From: Gigaspora margarita
Lineage: Eukaryota; Glomeromycota; Glomeromycetes; Diversisporales; Gigasporaceae
Direction of reading: 5' to 3'
Assembly (NCBI GenBank): GCA_009809945.1
Contig: WTPW01000409.1
Coordinates: forward strand, 311,166 to 375,165
Length of the DNA: 64,000 nt
Shown here: positions 45,661 to 57,389 of the stretch, in pieces
Position numbering within the stretch: position 1 is the stretch's first letter
How the letters are laid out: each line of letters opens with the position of its first letter
Position numbers and translations under genes: made by a program
The notes under the pieces: generated by a model
What the model was told of the DNA's origin: nothing
Databases searched by the model: none
The model's input: the letters and a program-made list of their open reading frames with translations, nothing else

Positions 45661-46749
45661 TTTTTTTTTTTTTTTTTTTTTTTTTTAAGCAGTCACGCTA
45701 ATACTTTATTAAGATTCTTGAAATTACATTTGTAACTACATAGAACTACCTAATACTTAAGTTCAGCATCACCCGGACACCCAGATAGTACCTAAGTGCG
45801 ACCTGCTACACTATCTTGAGTTGAGATAAACTGCACATCTAACTACTTAAAGTCCATAGTAGAAGGGTCTTCCCCTTTCATGCAAGCCCTACTATTGTCT
45901 TCATTGTTTCTTTTTTCACACATTCTTCTTTTTCTTCTAGCTGCCTTCTTTTTTCTTCCCTCTTTTGTTGATTTAGTCTCCTATTGGCAACTGGCTTCTT
46001 TCTTTTATCCTTCTCTTCATTTTTCCTGTTATCTTTTTTTCTCTTTCCCATTTGTTAACTTTTCCACATCATATCCTCCATACTTGTTCATAGAATGTGT
46101 TCCAGGCTGTTTTTACCACTGTACTTACAAATTTTTTCCTTGGCTTTGTCTTTAATAGATGCGTCAGCCTTGTGTGCGTGTCTTCTGGAATCAAGCCTTT
46201 GAAGTGCTTCTCTCGTTGTGACCTCTTCTGCTTCTGATTTCCTATATAAAGCTATATATAGTACATATGGTGGGACTTGGAGCCTTTCTTCTTCTTCTAG
46301 TCCTTTCCATGCCGTTGCAATAGTTACTTTCTGTATTCATTTCTACAGACTTGCCTGCCCTTTGCAAGATGCCAAATGTGACTGTGTTTCTTTAATCTTG
46401 TCTAGACATACTTGGCACTCTACCATCATATAAATATCTGGTCTTCTCTTGTTGAGTTCTTCCAATGTCGGGAGCTTCTCCATTATGCATTTTATCAGTG
46501 TGTTCCTTCTTGTATTATAGTGTACTTCTTTTGAGGTATTTATTATTTTCCAGAAGTATGCCCAGTTGTATGATATGGTCTCTGTCTCAGGTTCTAGGCT
46601 CTTGATTGCTCTTGTTTCTCACTACTCTGCTCCTACTCTAGTGTTTATTACTAGTTTACATAGTAGATGTGCTGGTATATCGATTCTTTTATTTTCTCAC
46701 TCCAAGCAAAATTCTATTTCTTTACATCTAATCTCTTCTGTGTATATTA

Positions 46750-47190
46750 TTTTTTTGCTTGTCACGCCTTTTTTTGCAAGAGCATCTGCTCAATTATTCT
46801 ATTTATCCTTGCTGTTAACTCTTAACTTTAAATAGCGCTATTTTCAAATTTTTGATTCTGCAAAGGTCTACAATCTTCATTATCCATATCGCATTTTCCA
46901 TTTTCAGAATCTTGCTTTTCTCTGTATGCTGCAGGCCTTTTCTTATACTTCTGATCACTATTTCGCTGTCTGTATATATTTCTCCTGTTTTTCTAGTGGT
47001 ATCATTAGCAGGGCAGCCCATATTGGCACTAATTCTGCTAGAGTTGAGCTTGGCCATCCTTCTAGCCCTAAAGCTATTTCTTCTTCTAACCAGTCTTGTG
47101 CTTCATTAGTTTGCACATATCCAAGACCCATGTTTCTTTATGTTGTACCTTCCTTGGGCTTCAATTTAACTGTACTATCAGTGTATATTA
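46750..47190 (-). pseudogene. RNase H domain of the second LINE
   Basis: Minus-strand pieces show YTDSTVKLKPKEGT, then a TRAELVPIWAAL stretch (catalytic Glu), then GEIYTDSEIVIRSI (third acidic residue), and finally KVKSHSGDKWNNRADALAKK, which carries the final His and Asp. All four expected acidic positions appear present, unlike in the first LINE. One internal stop lies near 47145. Confidence 0.75.
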
Positions 47191-48449
47191 TGTACCTCTT
47201 ATTGTTTCTTATCTTATTCTTTTCTAGCATCAGTACTATCTCCTCCTCAACATTTCCCCTTATTTTTTGTCTTTTGACGATCTCTACTTCTAGTTCTGCC
47301 AAAATCTCTAGGCTTCTGAATTCTCTTTTGTCACTTTCTACTCTTTCGTCTTTATCTTTTCCTCTAGTTGATCTAGCGAAGTCTTTATCTTGTTTTCCCT
47401 CTTCTCTACTAATGTCTCTGGTATTACTTTTATCTCACAGTTCAATCTTATCCAATGTTGACAATACTTGTCGCTTTCTACTATTCTATCATCAATTTTT
47501 GTGCAACCTTCACATATACAAATCTCTGTTGCTATTTCCTTATCTAAGCATTGAGTCTGCTAGTGCTCTACTAGTATTTTTCTTTTTTCTTTTTTATTAT
47601 CTTACCCATCTTCTTCTCTACTCCTTGAGGGCCATATACTATCCACTCCTTTTTTCTCTTGTCTTTCAAAACTTTCTCCCAATCTACTTTTAAGACTTGG
47701 ATATTATTGCTTCCTGTTTTAAAGGACTCCTTAACCTCTCTACTATCTGACGATTTTAGAACTTTTGCTTCTAAGTCTTTAAACTATTCTACCTTTTTAC
47801 CCTTACTTGACAGGCCTTGGTAGCCTTTGTATTGCTACCAGGTGATTATTCTTTCACCATCTAAGTCAATAGTTGGTTTACGTAGATTAGGCTAACTTCT
47901 CCTATTTTGGCACTATTCTTTTTTCATGTTAGCTTCTCTATGAGTTTTGTATTCTAGTACTATGCTTGAACACCGTCCATAGCTTACTTTCTGTTTGGAC
48001 GTTTATTCCCAGGTTTTTTCCTTTTATAATTATTAGACAGGCCAGGTTGTCGTGTCAGCATGCTCCGGTACATGGTAGGCTGTCTGTTTCCTATACATCT
48101 CCTATTATACCTGCTCTCTGACAACCTTGGGTTATTCTTAACTTTGTTAACTGACCAAGGCTATCCCATCTATTTAATCTATTTATCAGCCCACTTATTT
48201 GTTTCGCTGTTATCTTCTGCTGTAGCGTTCTGCAGCTACCAAGATCTTTGTGCATTATTATACATTTTCTAATGTTCTTAGTAAGTTACTTTTTTGTTTT
48301 GCTAATCATAGTATTGGCTGATGTATCTCATTTAGCTCTCTCTCTAACATCTTTGTTAATTGTAGCATATATCTCAGTTTCGGTATTATCACCATATTGT
48401 TTATGTATACAATCTGGCTTGATATCATTTTTTTGTATCTCAGGTCTCT

Positions 48450-49600
48450 TACTATCTGACTTAGATACCTTTTGCTTTCTTTTTCACTTGCTTTTCTCGC
48501 ATTTTACTGTTTAGCCAGATTCCCAATGACCCTACAATCTTGTTTCTTGGCTCTTCTTTTATGGTACTCTTTCCAAAAATTACTTTTTTTTCTTTTGGCT
48601 TGGTATTCGTATTCATTACTACCAGTTTTGACTTGGGCCCATTTATTTCTATATCATTTGCTCAAAAAAATTCTTCTGCCAATGATATTATTTCTATCAA
48701 TCGTTCTTTACTATTTGCAATCCAAGTTGTATTATCAGTGTATGCGATCACTACCTGTCAGTAGCTTGTGATATTGTTATAATACATTTCTTGACTTGTA
48801 CTTTGTGTTACTGTGTAGCCTAGTTTTTCTTCCTCTTGGACTCTCTCTAGCAGGGGGTCATAAAATAGTCGCCATATTAGTAGGGAAATCACCTCCTCCT
48901 GGTCTATTCCATCTCCTGCTATTATTTCTTCAGTTAGACCATAGGCAGTTATTATCTTAAGCTGCCTCTTGTGGCACAGGTTTAGAACATATTTTATTGT
49001 ACGCTCTGGCAGTTTGACTCTTTAGAGTGCTAATTCTAGACTTTCTAATGGTACCAAGTCAAATGCTTTCTTTATGTTCTGCAGGAGTATCCATACCTCC
49101 TTATTTTCTTCTTGGCCTCTTCTATTATCATATTTAGTATATGCACTGGCTGTTCTGTAGAGTTCTCAGGAAGCCCAGTGTAGTTTGGTCTCTTAAGAAT
49201 TTCTCTTTCTACAAACACTTTAGCAAGTCTTCTTGTTATAACTTTTGTTACAACTTTCCTAAAGGTTTCAATTAGTGCTATCGGACAGATATTGTTTAGA
49301 CTATATTCCCACTCTATATTCTTTGCTATTGGATATACTTGGGCTATCTTCTATTTTGCTGGTATTTCTCCTGTTTTAATACATAAGTTTGCGAGACCTC
49401 TAAAGACTTCTTGTTTTTTCATCTGCATGTTTGATTAACATATAGCTTATACCAGAAATTTTTGTTGCAGTTCCTACTTTTAGCTCTCCTAGCACTTCTC
49501 TCCATTCTTCTGGTTCTATCTCCTTTTCCACTTTACTATACCACTTCTCATCAATGTCTTTCTGAGGTCTATATAGTCTGTTCATTTTTCTAACATTTCT
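48450..49600 (-). pseudogene. Reverse transcriptase of the second LINE
   Basis: Pieces include WREVLGELKVGTATKISGIS at the start (family: APGxSGIS), FRKVVTKVITRRLAK, LLQNIKKAFDLVPLESL (palm motif A; the family has D where this has N), GDGIDQEEVISLLIWRLFYD (motif B), and AYTDNTTWIA at the catalytic box. The usual pattern there is YADDTTWIA, so the second Asp has become Asn. That change and at least two stops argue against activity. Confidence 0.78.
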
Positions 49601-50247
49601 TCCAACCTAGTTGCTCTTTTCCTAAATTGGTTCTCATAGTGTGCCGCTACACCTCTTCTTACTGCTTCTGGTTTTATCTCTAGTACTGACTCCTTTTCTC
49701 TTTGTTCCATATACCTATCAAGTACTAGTTTCTTGTATGGTCTATTCATAGGCTAGCTATCATTTCCCTTGATTGGTTTTGATCATTGCGTATCTTTTGT
49801 CAATATTCTCTTCAATTTGACTTCTTTGCTCTTGCTCCACTCTGTCTTTCTTCTTTCTTGTAAGATCTTTTGCCAACCTTTCATATCCTCAATCCATGCA
49901 TTAGACCATTGCCTGTGTATCTTTGGAGGTTTTCCTCTAGCTTCTTACTTAGCATCCCAATTCTGTTATTGACCTCTAACTTCTCTTTTTCCACAACTGT
50001 TTGTTCTCTTTTTGTCTTTGCATGCTTGATCAGCCTTTGTATCTCTATAACATACGTCCTTGCAACTGGGATTTATGACTATTTCTTCTATTTGTTGCCA
50101 TATTGTATACCTTTTTCTTTGGTATATGCCTGTTTGCTCCTGTTAGTATTGCCACCTCGATTGTGTCCCAGGCCTGATTTATTCTTCTAATTTGTCTCTC
50201 CGCATTTTGTTCTTCCTGCTGTACCAGTGTTAATGCATTTCCTTTTT

Positions 50248-51108
50248 CTAACTGCTTCTGCACCTCGTGTGTGTAGTTTTCCTAGTCTCGGTTGTTATCT
50301 GATCATACAGATAGACTGTTTTCACGTGACCTTTCCTTTTGATATCAGCCTTACTCATTTGTGCTATCACGTGGCCTATCCATATTTCTGCTATTATTAT
50401 TTTGTGATCACTTTCTGTGACCTCTGTTGCTTCTTCAATTTCTGCTTTGTGTAGCCAAGACGCCAGACTGTCGGACACCCATATATAATCAATTCTGGTT
50501 GTGGTCTTCTCATTTGACCACGTGTATTCCTGGTCTGTTAGATGCAAATCTCTATAAGTGTCTCTAAATTCTTGCCTCTTCAGCCAGTCAAAGACTGGTA
50601 GCCTTTTGTAATTTAATGTTTGAGGGTGCATTCTATCTAGTACATTGTCTGTAGTGTGATTAAAGTCACCTATAATGGCTATTTGCATCTGATTTTTTCT
50701 TTTGGAAACAACTTCTACAATTCTTTGTTGAAGTTTTTTCACAGCAATTTTGTCATTCAGCGGCATGTATACTCCTATTATTACTAACTCTATCTGCTTT
50801 AGTATTAACGTGACCTCTATCATATATTCGCTTACTCACTTTACTGCACCTACGTGCTTTTTCTATTGATCTTCAATCAGGATCCCAATATCTGAACCTT
50901 TTTTCTTTTCTTTTGTGGCACTCAACTAGTATCCTTTATACTTCTTATTTGTGCTATATGCTAGGCAATTCCCTTCTCTTTCTGCTTTATTTGTTTCTGT
51001 TATTTCTATTATCGCAATACTTTTTTCTTCTGCCCAATTGAGCAGGCTTTCTAGTTTCCAACCTTTCGTTTTAAGCCTATTAACATTATGGTATGCGAGC
51101 TTTATCAC
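50248..51108 (-). CDS. EEP endonuclease segment of the second LINE
   Basis: It nicks the target site. Minus-strand sense begins MIKLAYHNVNRLKTKGWKLE (51108), then has two breaks, and from 50823 a 191-codon open stretch runs to 50248. It contains the strand IIGVYMPLN, catalytic GDFNH, the TWSN and TRIDYIW motifs and the terminal SDHK. Catalytic Asp and His residues of the C-terminal half are present. An Asn/Glu-containing N-terminal half precedes it (IIEITETN). The last residues of the frame leave the domain and shift relative to the next block (50263-50045). Confidence 0.82.
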
Positions 51109-51249
51109 TTTTCTACCTTCTTTTTCTATTTTTCTTTTAGTAGCTCCTTTTTTGTCTCTTTTCTTTCTAATTTTCCTTTTCCTGCACTTCTTGTTTGTGG
51201 ATAGGAAGATGTCTCTTCTGTTTCTCTTTCGAGCAATCTTTTCTCATTA

Positions 51250-52530
51250 AATATCCTCCTCTCATTTTGCAGGAAATCTCCAATCTCCCTATCCATGTTA
51301 GTTGATCAACTTGGGTGCCCTTAGGAGCACTAGGTGGGCTCCACCCACCTAGTGCAAATTTCTTTGAGCTTTTCCAGTATTTTTAGTAGAGTTTTTTGAT
51401 GACTGTTCAGTCTTGCTTGAATCTCTTTTTCCTCATACTGTTTCTTGCCTGGCTCTTGTAGTTTTCTTTGTTACTATTCTTTTTTTTTGTCAAAACCTCT
51501 GTCTTCTCTTTCCCTTCTGTTTTCTCTGTGTCTACTTCTTCAATCTTAGCTATCTGCATCTCTTCTCTTTTGCTAAGCTCTTCTTGAACCCTATCTCTCT
51601 TTTCTTTTCCTCATTCGACCACACGAGGGTCCAATTGTTGTATCTTATAGGTTTTGTTGTTGCACTTTCTAGATCCTTCTGGTCTTTGAATATGACAACA
51701 GCACTTCGTTTCATGCTGCCGCTTTTTCTGCATAGTATGTATACTGCTTTCGCTCCTTTCTGTTTCAAGCTGCAAAGTAGCAAGGTCTCTGAGGCTCCTT
51801 CTGGGATTCTATATAACTTTGTTACATGCCGGTGCCTTGTGTCTCTTCTTTTATAGTTTTCCTTTCCAGTTGACACTCTGGTGAGTTTACCATTCTCTAT
51901 AGGCACTACTCACAGAATGAGCTCTTCTACAATATTCTCTTTTATTTTTACTACTGCTAGTGCTCTGTTTCTACTGCGCTTAATTTGGACACTTTCCACA
52001 ATACCAATTTTCCTGCTCAAATTCTCTACTTCTTGTTTACTTATTCTTTCGGGAAGGTCCCATATTGTAAGCACAGTTATTCACTTTTCTTCTTCCTTTT
52101 TATTTAGTATTTTGATGTCTTGGTCTTCTTTGTGTTGGTTAACCTTTTTTGGTTCCTTCTGTAGACCTTTTTGTTGTTCCCTTCTCTATTTATCTTTAAT
52201 GTCTCGTCCGGAATTAGCTTGAACCAACCTTCATCTTTTCTTTTTGTGTAGTCTATAGCTTCTTTCTGACCTATTTTACAATCGAAGATGATTTCTACCT
52301 ATGCATTACCTTTTGCAAACACTTCGTCTATTTTTGTGACATGTATGCTATCTTGTAATATCCATTTGACCATTTTAATTCTTTCATCCCTTGTCTTACC
52401 AGGAACTTTGCATACTGGGATTCTTGCAATCACCGGCACTTGGTCAAATCATGGCATATTGCATGGTGCCCAAGCACTTTGTTCTAGTGGTGTCCCTCTT
52501 GTTTCTATTGGCTACTCCTAGTCTTTAATG
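51250..52530 (-). pseudogene. ORF1-like region of the second LINE (RRM-like)
   Basis: Minus-strand pieces include IPVCKVPGKTRDERIKMVKW, FDCKIGQKEAIDYTKRKDEG and GWFKLIPDETLK. A segment ITVLTIWDLPERISKQEVEN...NRALAVVKI resembles an RNA-recognition fold. A further open stretch (51906-51550) has RNP-like AVVIFKDQKDLESA. LINE ORF1 proteins bind the element's RNA. The reading is interrupted several times. Family assignment is by position and fold-like pattern only. Confidence 0.6.
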
Positions 52531-52604
52531 TTTTCGTCTTTTGCTTTATTACTTTTTTGTTCTCCTTCTTGGATTGGGCTATGTATCTTCATCCCTTTTC
52601 CTAA

Positions 52605-54282
52605 GGGTATAGACATTTATCAGGTGATTTCCACCTCTTAAGAGGGTACCCCCTCCCCCCCACCTGATACAAAACTAGCCAATCAAATTCAAGCAAATCA
52701 GACCAGACCCAGTTTGGTTCAGATTTGGTCCGAAGTCTGCAAACTAGTCTGAGTTTGAATATGTTTGTATGTATTTTTTGATGCTGAACAAGTTTACTTA
52801 GTGCATGAAATTAGAATTAATTAGTAAAATTTTGTGAATCATGAGATTTTATAGAATTTTATTAATAAAATTCTATAAAATCTTAAATTTCACAATTTTT
52901 TATTAATTAATTCTAACTTTATGCACTAAGTAAACTTGTTCAGCATTTAAAAATACATCTAATCGGCATAATTGTTTTTATTTTACTTGAAAATTAGATA
53001 TTAGATGCAAAATTTTTGATTTTTGATCAAAAAAGTCAAAGTTAAGCATCTTTTCTCCAAATTTCAAGTAATATAAAAACAATCCCGCCAACTTAATGTA
53101 TTTTTAGCTGCTAAATAAGTTTACTTAGTGCATTAAGTTAGAATTAATTAGTGAAATCTTGTGAATCATAAGATTTTATAGTATTTTATTAATAGAATTC
53201 TATGAAAACTTATGATTCACAAATTTTTATTAATTAATTCTAACTTTATGCACTAAGTAAACTTGTTCAACGTCTAAAAATACATCAAATCGGCATAATT
53301 ATTTTTATTTACTTGAAATTTAGAGAATAGATGCATAATTTTGGATTTTTGATCAAAAAAGACAAATTTAAGCATTTTTTCTCCAAATTTCAAGTAAAAT
53401 AAAAACAACTCTGCCGAATAAATGTATTTTTATGTGCTAAACAAGTTTACTTGATGCTTTAAGTTAGAATTAATTAGTAAAATTTGGCGAATAATAAGAT
53501 TTTATAGAATTTTATTAATAAAATTTAATACAATCTTATGATTCATAATATTTTACTAATTAATTATAAATTAAAGCATTAACTAAACTTGTTTAGCACC
53601 TAAAAATACATTTATTCAGTAGAGTTTTTTTTTTATTTTACTTAAAATTTGGAGAAAAGATGCTTAAATTTGACTTTTTTGATCAAAAATCCAAAATTAT
53701 GCATCTATTCTCTAAATTTCAAGTAAAATAAAAATAATTATTTCGATTTGATGTATTTTTAAATACTGAACATGTTTATTTAGTGCATAATGTTAGAATT
53801 AATTAATAAAAATTTGTGAATTATAAGATTTTATAGAATTTTATTAATAAAATNTTATAAAATCTTATGATTCACAAAATTTTACTAATTAATTCTAACT
53901 TAATGCACTAAGTAAACTTATTCAGCACCTAAAAATTCATTAAATCGGCAGTGTTGTTTTTATTTTACTTGAAATTCGGAGAAAGGATGCTTAAATTTGA
54001 CTTTTTTGATCAAAATCCAAAATCATGCATCTATTCTCTAAATTTTAAGTAAAATAAAAATAATTATGCCGATTTGATGTATTTTTAGATGCTGAACAAG
54101 TTTACTTAGTGCCAGTGATTAATATAAAATAAAATTTTTATATTTTTAATTATTATTATTAAAAATTTTATATAGTTATATTGGACAATTTTGATTGGCT
54201 AATAATACTATATTATATAGCACCTGATAATCCCTCTGACCCCCTCCCCCCCTAAAAAATCAGGTGATAAATGTCTATACCC
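52605..54282. mobile_element. PIF/Harbinger-type element, 1.68 kb, enclosing a truncated palindrome array
   Basis: GGGTATAGACATTTATCA and its complement form the ends, flanked by TAA on both sides (52602-52604, 54283-54285). Inner arms share CACCTGATA and C-rich stretches, then TTAGCCAATC. No transposase is visible. Everything between 52698 and about 54108 is a copy of the giant-palindrome element, so this small MITE was enlarged by a second insertion. LINE sense continues on both sides. Confidence 0.85.
52698..54108. repeat. Truncated copy of the 326-bp-period palindrome array
   Basis: It starts inside the GC-rich end (CAGACCAGACCCAGTTTGG) and carries A palindromes beginning near 52790, 53117, 53443 and 53771, with matching B palindromes. 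It stops after the first arm of a fifth A (54098-54108). Spacing of 326-329 bp equals that of 29044-30880. No target duplication surrounds it. Confidence 0.85.
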
Positions 54283-54285
54283 TAA

Positions 54286-55205
54286 TGGCTTCATTTTTTC
54301 TTCTCTTACTTTCCACCATTGGCTCTCTATATTCTTTTCTATATCTAGACTACCTTTCTCCATTAATAACACCTTTTTTGTTTCATTCACAGCTTCAGCT
54401 GTTGCTTTCCTTTTCTTTACTTCTTGAGATTCACTTCCTGTATGCTCCTCTCTTCTCATATTGTTCGCTATGCCTTGTATATTTCCTTTTTCTTTTACAT
54501 CATTTGTATTTGCTTCAGCTAATTCCTGCTACGAGATATTTCCTTTTGGCTTGTATCTAAACTCTGCAAGCCTGCTTCTTTTCTCTATTTCTTTTATGAC
54601 TTCCTCTAAGATTCTAATTGCAGCAATTTCTTCTGCATCTGCCGCAAATAGTAAGGCTGTATATTTGTCAGCTCTGATTTGTTCAATTTTTGTATTTTCT
54701 AAAGCCTCAATTAGTTCTGCATTTTCTAATTGTCCCAGGTAGTCACCAGACCTTTGTAGCACCTTGTCAAGCAAGTAACTAGGTACTACTCTATATTTGG
54801 GTTTCATCATAATGGCGCCATACCTCAATTGTATTGTTCAGTTATTCTATAACTTTCTATACTTCATGCCCTTTAATATCATGCTTACTAATGACTTATC
54901 GCATATGTTTGTTGTTTGCACCAACTTCATTTTTGCATAACCAAACAGATCTACAGAAATGGGTAGCAGGATTTTCTACTTTTTGCAAATTTTCTTTGTG
55001 ACTTGGAGTTTTCTTGCCGTTACTCGCTAACAAAGCAGTCCTTTTTGCCTTTCTGTAAAGTGCTAGTGCAACTTCTTGAGCCCTTTCTTATTATTTATAG
55101 CCCAAAGTATTGTTAACTTACAGGCTTCTCTCTTTTTCTTGCGTTTTCCTTCCTGGAATTTCTGGTTGAGGGATCTGCAGGGGAGAGTTGGTCTTTGCCT
55201 CCTTT
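54286..55205 (-). pseudogene. 5' part of ORF1 of the second LINE
   Basis: A minus frame of 99 codons starts at 54828 (MRYGAIMMKPKYRVVPSYLL) and contains an Ala/Glu-rich helix (DAEEIAAIRILEEVIKEIEK) that could be a coiled coil. It is followed by a Lys/Glu-rich stretch (EVKKRKATAEAVNETKK) that stops at the Harbinger element. Upstream to 55180 the sense continues in broken pieces, with CKLTILWAINNKKG. No known domain is assigned. Confidence 0.5.
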
Positions 55206-56193
55206 TTTAATTCCACTAATATTTTTTAATTATACTATTTCCTTATCTATAACAGTTATTCATATTTCTACAGTACTTATGCATTGTGCTGATATTTTGT
55301 ACTGCCTTTTCTATATTATATCTAATCTAAAACCAATTTTGTATTACTAACAATGCAGTCAAGAATAAATATAGAAATAAATAATATACGATATGCAAGT
55401 AAAACTAGAAACAATGAATACAAAGCTAAAATAAGTAATATAAAATAAAATATTACCTATTATAATACCTATCTTCCAATATTGCCCTCCCTTTTTTAAT
55501 TCTATTATTATTTTTTAATTACACTACTTCCTTATCTATAACAGTTGTTCACATTTCTACAACACTTACATGTTGTGCTGATATCTTGCACTGCCTTTTC
55601 TATATTATATTTAATCTAAAACCAATTCTTGTATTACCAACAATGTGGTCAAGAATAAATATGAAAATAAATAATATAATGCAAACAAGTATAACTGGAA
55701 ACAATGAATACACAGTCAAAATAAGTAATATGAAATAAAAACATTACTTATTATAATGCCAATCATCCAACACTGCCCTCTATTTTTTAATACTACTATT
55801 ATTTTTTGATTATACTACTTTCTTATCTATAATAGCCATTCATATTTCTACAACACTTATGCATTGTGCTGATATTTTGTACTGCCTTTTCTACATCATA
55901 TCTAATCTAAAACCAATTCTTGTATTACCAACAATGTGGTCAAGAATAAATATAGAAATAAATAATATAAGATATACAAGTAAAATTGGAAACAATGAAT
56001 ACACAGCCAAAATAAGTAAAATGAAATAAACATTCCCTATTATGATGCCTATCTTCCAATACTGTCCTCCCTTTTTAATACCACCATTATTTTTTAATTT
56101 TACTACTTCCTTATCTATAACAATTATTCACATTTCAATGACACTAATGCATTGTGCTAATATTTCACACTGCCTTTTCTATATCATATCTAA

Positions 56194-56545
56194 GGGTGCT
56201 GATATTTATTAGGTAATATTTTAGGGGTGGGAAGGGTCAAGCAAAACCTTACCTCATACAGTTGACCCTCTCAAAATCAGTATGCATGGTGGACAGGTTT
56301 TGCATCAGTTTTGAGAGGTTATCAAATTTGAAAACATAGCAAACTATTAGATTTATATAATAGGAACAAACTTCGTAAATTAATTTTTTATTGGATTTGA
56401 CAGATTATTAGTTTTGACAGGATCAGTTTTGAGAAGGTCAACTATATAAAAAAATTATAGCAATCAAGTTTAGCTAAATATATTACCTGGGAATGGGGAT
56501 AAGCCCTCTATAGTAAATAGATATTAGATAATAATGTAAGCACTC
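56194..56545. mobile_element. PIF/Harbinger-like MITE in a monomer, with a pogo-like MITE inside
   Basis: GGGTGCTGATATTTATTA and the complement of GAGTGCTTACATTATTAT form the ends. TAA flanks both sides. The intact monomers read ATATCTAATCTAAAACC, which is the empty site. Confidence 0.85.
56259..56444. mobile_element. pogo-like MITE nested in the Harbinger-like MITE
   Basis: CAGTTGACCCTCTCAAAATC pairs with GTTTTGAGAAGGTCAACTA, flanked by TA. Further copies of CAGTTTTGAGAGG lie inside. Similar in length to the other two pogo-like MITEs (177-186 bp). Confidence 0.82.
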
Positions 56546-56575
56546 TAATCTAAAACCAATTCTTGTATTACCAAC

Positions 56576-57258
56576 TATGGGTCTTAGAGGGTCAGGTTGG
56601 GTCAGGTTTGGGCCTGACCTGGATCAGACCCACTTGGGTCAAAACCTGACCTGGATCTGACCTGCTTCATATCAAACCTGACCCGGGTCTGACTTGCTTC
56701 ATGTTAAACCCAACCCAGGTCTGACCCAACCCAACCCAACCCAGGTTGAACCCAGGTCGATAATAGTTGCTGCATAGTAAAGTCTAAATGTTACTATGTA
56801 AATCGATAATACCCATTTAAGTAAACTTGTTTGAAAAATCAAAATGCACATACTATAAAATTTTTATCCAAATTGCAGAAAAGTTGATTATTTGACTTTT
56901 AATTTTTATGTCAATGAACGAATTAAAATCTTTTTAAAAAATATGTTTGATGAACATAAAAATTAAAAGTCAAATAATAAAAACTTCTCCAATCTGAATA
57001 AACATTTTAGAATATATGTAATTTTTTCTTTCAAACAAGTTTACTTAAGCAGATTTTATCAATTTACACAGTAAAATTTTGACTTTACTATGTAGCAACT
57101 ATTTGTGACCATTATATATAATCTGACCCAGGTCTGACCCAACTCAGGTTTTCTCTGACCCAGGTCTAACCTGGCCATGTTTGATCTGACCCAACCTGAC
57201 CTGGGTTGGGTCAGACCTGAGTTGGGTTGGGACAGACCTGACCTAGCTAAGACCCCTA
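56576..57258. mobile_element. hAT-like foldback with GACCTGGGTC end arrays
   Basis: TATGGGTCTTAGAGG and the complement of TAGGGGTCTTAGCTAGG form the ends. TTACCAAC flanks both sides exactly, and the intact monomers carry one TTACCAAC at that point. About 170 bp at each end are GC-rich repeats of GACCCAACC and ACCTGGGT. The middle (56760-57110) is a palindrome centred near 56935 and contains TAAGTAAACTTGTT in both arms. Confidence 0.9.
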
Positions 57259-57389
57259 TTACCAACAATGCAGTTAAGAATAAATATAGAAATAATAATA
57301 TAAGGTATTTGAAGATAGAAATAAATATTGGTTGGAACCACATGATGTTGATTTTGCCAAAGTCCTATAAAGGTATCATGATCATCTAC

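Larger units (their letters stand above)
45661..57310 (-). mobile_element. Second LINE, minus strand, with tandem 5' monomers
   Basis: From 5' to 3' on the minus strand are about four 290-bp tandem units (57310-55210), ORF1-like segments (55180-51250), endonuclease (51108-50248), reverse transcriptase (49600-48450), RNase H (47190-46750), a C-terminal region to about 45880, and a poly(A) tail seen as 26 T at 45661-45686. One Harbinger-type element sits in ORF1 (52605-54282), and three MITEs sit in the monomers. Frames are moderately broken but long stretches stay open, so it looks younger than the first LINE. No target duplication could be found around it. Confidence 0.8.
55210..57310. repeat. 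About four 290-bp tandem units at the LINE 5' end
   Basis: The word CTTATCTATAACAG or a close variant occurs at about 55232, 55531, 55822 and 56109 (spacings 299, 291, 287). Each unit also has GCATTGTGCTGATATTTTG, ATCTAATCTAAAACCAATTC and TGTATTACCAACAATG. The last unit is cut by MITEs at 56194-56545 and 56576-57258 and ends near 57310. The unit is not found on the other side of the LINE, which suggests that it belongs to the element. Confidence 0.85.

Noticed and set aside
46926-47693. A 255-codon plus-strand open frame, with many neighbours from 45880 to 52521
   Set aside because: They are antisense to the minus-strand LINE. The minus strand carries RNase H, reverse transcriptase and endonuclease motifs; the plus frames are Ser-, Leu- and Phe-rich with no family.
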